Shown one piece after another: positions 5,418-7,583 of a DNA stretch of 7,583 nucleotides. This DNA comes from an uncultured Porphyromonadaceae bacterium (lineage in GTDB: Bacteria; Bacteroidota; Bacteroidia; Bacteroidales; Muribaculaceae): contig CAMWXO010000068.1 of the NCBI GenBank assembly GCA_947178245.1, forward strand, positions 1 through 7,583, given 5' to 3'. The translations under genes were made by a program, and so were the position numbers. Every line of letters begins with the position of its first letter. Position 1 is the stretch's first letter. Below the pieces are notes generated by a model. The model searched no databases, was not told the origin of the DNA, and saw only the letters and a list, made by a program, of their open reading frames with translations.

Positions 5418-7073
5418 ATGGAAATACTGAACTTTATCAAGATCTACGAGAAAAGCTTTGCCGAAAACTGGGATCTTCCGGCTCTCACGAACTATTCCAC
5501 CGGCGAATCTTACACCTACGGCCGTTTTGCCGAAAAGATAGCGCTCGCACATACGTTCTACAGATCGGTGGGAATCCGCCCCGGCGACAAGATAGCGCTG
5601 TGTGGCAAAGACTGCGCCGACTGGGTGATACTATATATGGGAATCGTGACCTACGGAGCCGTCGTGGTGCCGATTCTTTCGGAATTCAACCCTATCGACA
5701 TCAGCCATATCGTGACTCATTCCGGCTCATCGATCTTCATAGTTCAGGAATCAATCTGGGAGCATATCGACCCCGATTCGCTCCCGAAGGTGAAAGCCGT
5801 GTTCTCACTAAAGGGCCATAATGTGCTTTATGAGAAAGAAGGAGAAGAGATCAAGAGGCACTTCCGGCTCACAAGGCGCCGTTTTCACAGGGAGTATCCC
5901 CGGGGGTATACCAGCAAGGACGTGAGATATGCCGACCGGCCGAATTCGGAACTTGCCGAAATCAACTACACCTCGGGCACCACCGGCTTCTCGAAAGGCG
6001 TGATGCTCACAGGCGAAAACCTGGCCGGAAACGTTTGCTTCGGCATCAACAGCAAACTACACTATCGCTCGAGCCGCGCACTCAATTTCCTTCCGCTGGC
6101 CCACGCCTACGCCTGTGCGTTCGACATGCTCACTCCGCTTGCCGTAGGCAGCCACATCACCGTGCTCGACAAGACCCCCTCGCCGCGCATCCTGCTGAAG
6201 GCGCTCTCCGAAGGGAAGCCCAACCTCATCATCTGCGTGTCCCTCATTCTCGAGAAGATCTACAAGCAGCAGATTCTGCCCATGATTTCCAAATCATCAA
6301 TACGCTGGACTCTCGCCGTGCCACTGCTCGACTCGCTCATCTACTCCAAGATACGCAAGAAACTCGTGGACGCCTTCGGGGGTGAATTCGAGGAAGTGAT
6401 TGTGGGCGGCGCGGCCCTCAACCATGAAGTGGAGGAATTCCTGCACAAAATAAAATTCCCCTTCACCGTAGGCTACGGCATGACGGAATGCGGGCCGCTC
6501 ATCTCCTACACTCCCTGGCGGCAGTTCATCCCCGGCAGCGCGGGGCGCACCCTGCCCATCATGGAGTCGATGATCATGAGCGAGGATCCCGAGAATATTC
6601 CCGGGGAAGTATGCGTGCGGGGTGTGAACGTGATGCGGGGTTACTACCGCAACCCCGAGGCTACGGAAGCCGTACTCGACAAAGACGGCTGGCTGAAGAC
6701 GGGCGACATGGGCACCCGCACGCCCGACGGGACGCTCTTCCTGCGTGGCCGCAACAAGACGATGCTTCTCTCGGCAAGCGGCCAGAATATCTACCCTGAA
6801 GAAATTGAGGCCAAACTCAACAATATGCCTTTCGTGGCTGAATCGCTCGTGGTGGAGCGCGAGGGTAAGCTCGTGGCGCTTGTCTATCCCGACTATCCCG
6901 CACTCGACAAGCTCGACCTCTCGAGCATCGACATGGGAACCCGGATGGAGGAAATAAGAAAGGAGCTCAACCGACTGGTGGCTCCTTACGAACAGATCTC
7001 AAAGATTCAGCTCATACCGAACGAGTTCGAGAAGACTCCCAAGCGTTCGATAAAGCGCTTCCTCTATTCCTAA
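5418..7073 (+). CDS. AMP-binding protein, long-chain acyl-CoA synthetase type
   Basis: A 551-residue member of the ANL adenylating superfamily, which activates a carboxylate (probably a fatty acid) as an acyl-AMP and then transfers it to CoA or another thiol. Motifs in order: P-loop YTSGTTGFSKGVMLT (184-198); GGAALNHEVEEFLHK, the FACS-like region; A5 motif GYGMTECGP (352-360); TGD at 428-430 with D430 contacting the ribose; hinge motif LRGRNK at 442-447; and SGQNIYPEEIE from 454. The resemblance is to the Bacteroidota long-chain acyl-CoA ligases. The C-terminal motif, normally P-x-T-x-x-G-K or TPTxK, reads TPKRSIKR (540-547), with Ser544 in the column of the adenylation lysine and Lys at 542 and 546. 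The start at 5418 gives the expected N-terminus. It overlaps the convergent ugd gene by 4 bases. The exact chain length or a role in acyl-ACP formation is not determinable. Confidence 0.9.
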   Translation: MEILNFIKIYEKSFAENWDLPALTNYSTGESYTYGRFAEKIALAHTFYRSVGIRPGDKIALCGKDCADWVILYMGIVTYGAVVVPILSEFNPIDISHIVTHSGSSIFIVQESIWEHIDPDSLPKVKAVFSLKGHNVLYEKEGEEIKRHFRLTRRRFHREYPRGYTSKDVRYADRPNSELAEINYTSGTTGFSKGVMLTGENLAGNVCFGINSKLHYRSSRALNFLPLAHAYACAFDMLTPLAVGSHITVLDKTPSPRILLKALSEGKPNLIICVSLILEKIYKQQILPMISKSSIRWTLAVPLLDSLIYSKIRKKLVDAFGGEFEEVIVGGAALNHEVEEFLHKIKFPFTVGYGMTECGPLISYTPWRQFIPGSAGRTLPIMESMIMSEDPENIPGEVCVRGVNVMRGYYRNPEATEAVLDKDGWLKTGDMGTRTPDGTLFLRGRNKTMLLSASGQNIYPEEIEAKLNNMPFVAESLVVEREGKLVALVYPDYPALDKLDLSSIDMGTRMEEIRKELNRLVAPYEQISKIQLIPNEFEKTPKRSIKRFLYS

Positions 7074-7583
7074 TCGCGCCGGAATATGTCGCGCGTATAG
7101 ACTTTGTCGGCCACGTCGTCGAGCACGCTGTCATAGCGGTTGGCGATGATGGCGTCAGACATCTCCTTGAATTTGGCAAGATCATTTACGACGGTGCTTC
7201 CGAAGAAAGAGGCGCTGTCTTCAAGTGTAGGCTCATATATCACCACGCGGGCACCTTTGGCCTTGATGCGCTTCATCACGCCCTGGATGCTCGACTGCCT
7301 GAAATTGTCGGAGTTAGACTTCATCGTAAGCCGGTAGACGCCGACTACGGGAGCATCGCCGTCAGAATGCTTGCCGGGAGCCTGATAATGATTGTTTGAC
7401 GTGTAGGCATACCATCCGGTGAGCTTCAGCACCTGATCGGCTATGAAATCCTTGCGCGTGCGGTTGCTCTCCACGATAGCCGACATCATGTTCTGAGGCA
7501 CTTCCGCATAGTTGGCCAGGAGTTGCTTGGGGCCTTTGGGCAGGCAGTAGCCGCCGGAGCCGAACGACGGATTGTTGTAATGG
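7070..7583 (-). CDS. ugd: UDP-glucose 6-dehydrogenase (C-terminal part)
   Basis: The minus-strand frame is open from the right edge to the TAG at 7072-7070, giving 170 residues; a GTG at 7501 is an internal valine, not the start. The enzyme oxidises UDP-glucose to UDP-glucuronate with 2 NAD+, feeding capsule and envelope polysaccharides. The visible part begins HYNNPSFGSGGYCLPKG, containing the catalytic cysteine, then KQLLANYAEVPQNMM and the UDP-binding domain with GVYRLTMKSNSDNFR and VIYEPTLEDSAS, ending YTRDIFRRD. This closely follows the Streptococcus pyogenes HasB type as I remember it, with an extra segment of roughly 15 residues before GVYRL. Odd: the motif normally read CLPKDTKQL is CLPKGPKQL, so the conserved Asp is replaced by Gly. 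The N-terminal NAD-binding domain is outside the window. Confidence 0.92.
   Translation of the reverse strand, partial: HYNNPSFGSGGYCLPKGPKQLLANYAEVPQNMMSAIVESNRTRKDFIADQVLKLTGWYAYTSNNHYQAPGKHSDGDAPVVGVYRLTMKSNSDNFRQSSIQGVMKRIKAKGARVVIYEPTLEDSASFFGSTVVNDLAKFKEMSDAIIANRYDSVLDDVADKVYTRDIFRRD

Noticed and set aside
5366..5821. Plus-strand open frame of 151 codons overlapping the start of the acyl-CoA synthetase
   Set aside because: Out of frame with the conserved gene, Arg/Ser-rich and without a recognisable motif; a shadow of the real gene.
7499..7501. GTG at 7501 as the start of a 143-residue minus-strand protein
   Set aside because: The frame stays open upstream to the edge and encodes the catalytic Cys motif of UDP-glucose dehydrogenase, so the GTG is an internal Val codon.

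Overview
The window looks like chromosomal DNA from a Bacteroidales-type bacterium (phylum Bacteroidota, probably a gut commensal). The case rests on promoter signals of the Bacteroidetes form (TTTG, about 19-20 bases, then TAnnTTTG) upstream of hpt and greA, no clear Shine-Dalgarno sequences before the starts, a TPR/PD40 lipoprotein of a type typical of the phylum, a short GyrB of 654 residues, and a LID-less adenylate kinase. The family (Muribaculaceae or a relative) is a guess.

Layout. Positions 1-947 (minus) hold the N-terminal half of a lipoprotein with TPR-like repeats and a PD40 propeller. A 102-base divergent gap carries a good promoter for the plus-strand run hpt - adk - gyrB (1050-4213): hypoxanthine phosphoribosyltransferase, adenylate kinase and DNA gyrase subunit B, closely spaced and probably one operon. 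That run ends in a strong intrinsic terminator at 4241-4279. A promoter for the next unit overlaps this terminator. It drives greA and a HIT-family protein (4433-5292, 2 bases apart) behind a leader of about 140 bases with two hairpins. After a gap with an imperfect hairpin and a short palindrome comes a long-chain acyl-CoA synthetase-type AMP-binding protein (5418-7073). Its stop overlaps by 4 bases the stop of a convergent minus-strand UDP-glucose 6-dehydrogenase, which runs off the right edge (7070-7583).

How the genes relate. Hpt and Adk work in purine salvage and adenylate balance; HIT proteins act on AMP conjugates and the acyl-CoA synthetase releases AMP, so an adenylate theme runs through the window, though this may be coincidence. 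GyrB and GreA serve DNA supercoiling and transcript elongation. The two edge genes are envelope functions.

This is mainly a conserved housekeeping region. I see no mobile element, CRISPR array, tRNA, rRNA or defence system. The parts most worth checking are the terminator/promoter overlap and attenuator-like leader before greA, and two enzymes with changes at normally conserved catalytic positions: UDP-glucose dehydrogenase (CLPKG instead of CLPKD) and the acyl-CoA synthetase (Ser in place of the usual C-terminal adenylation Lys).
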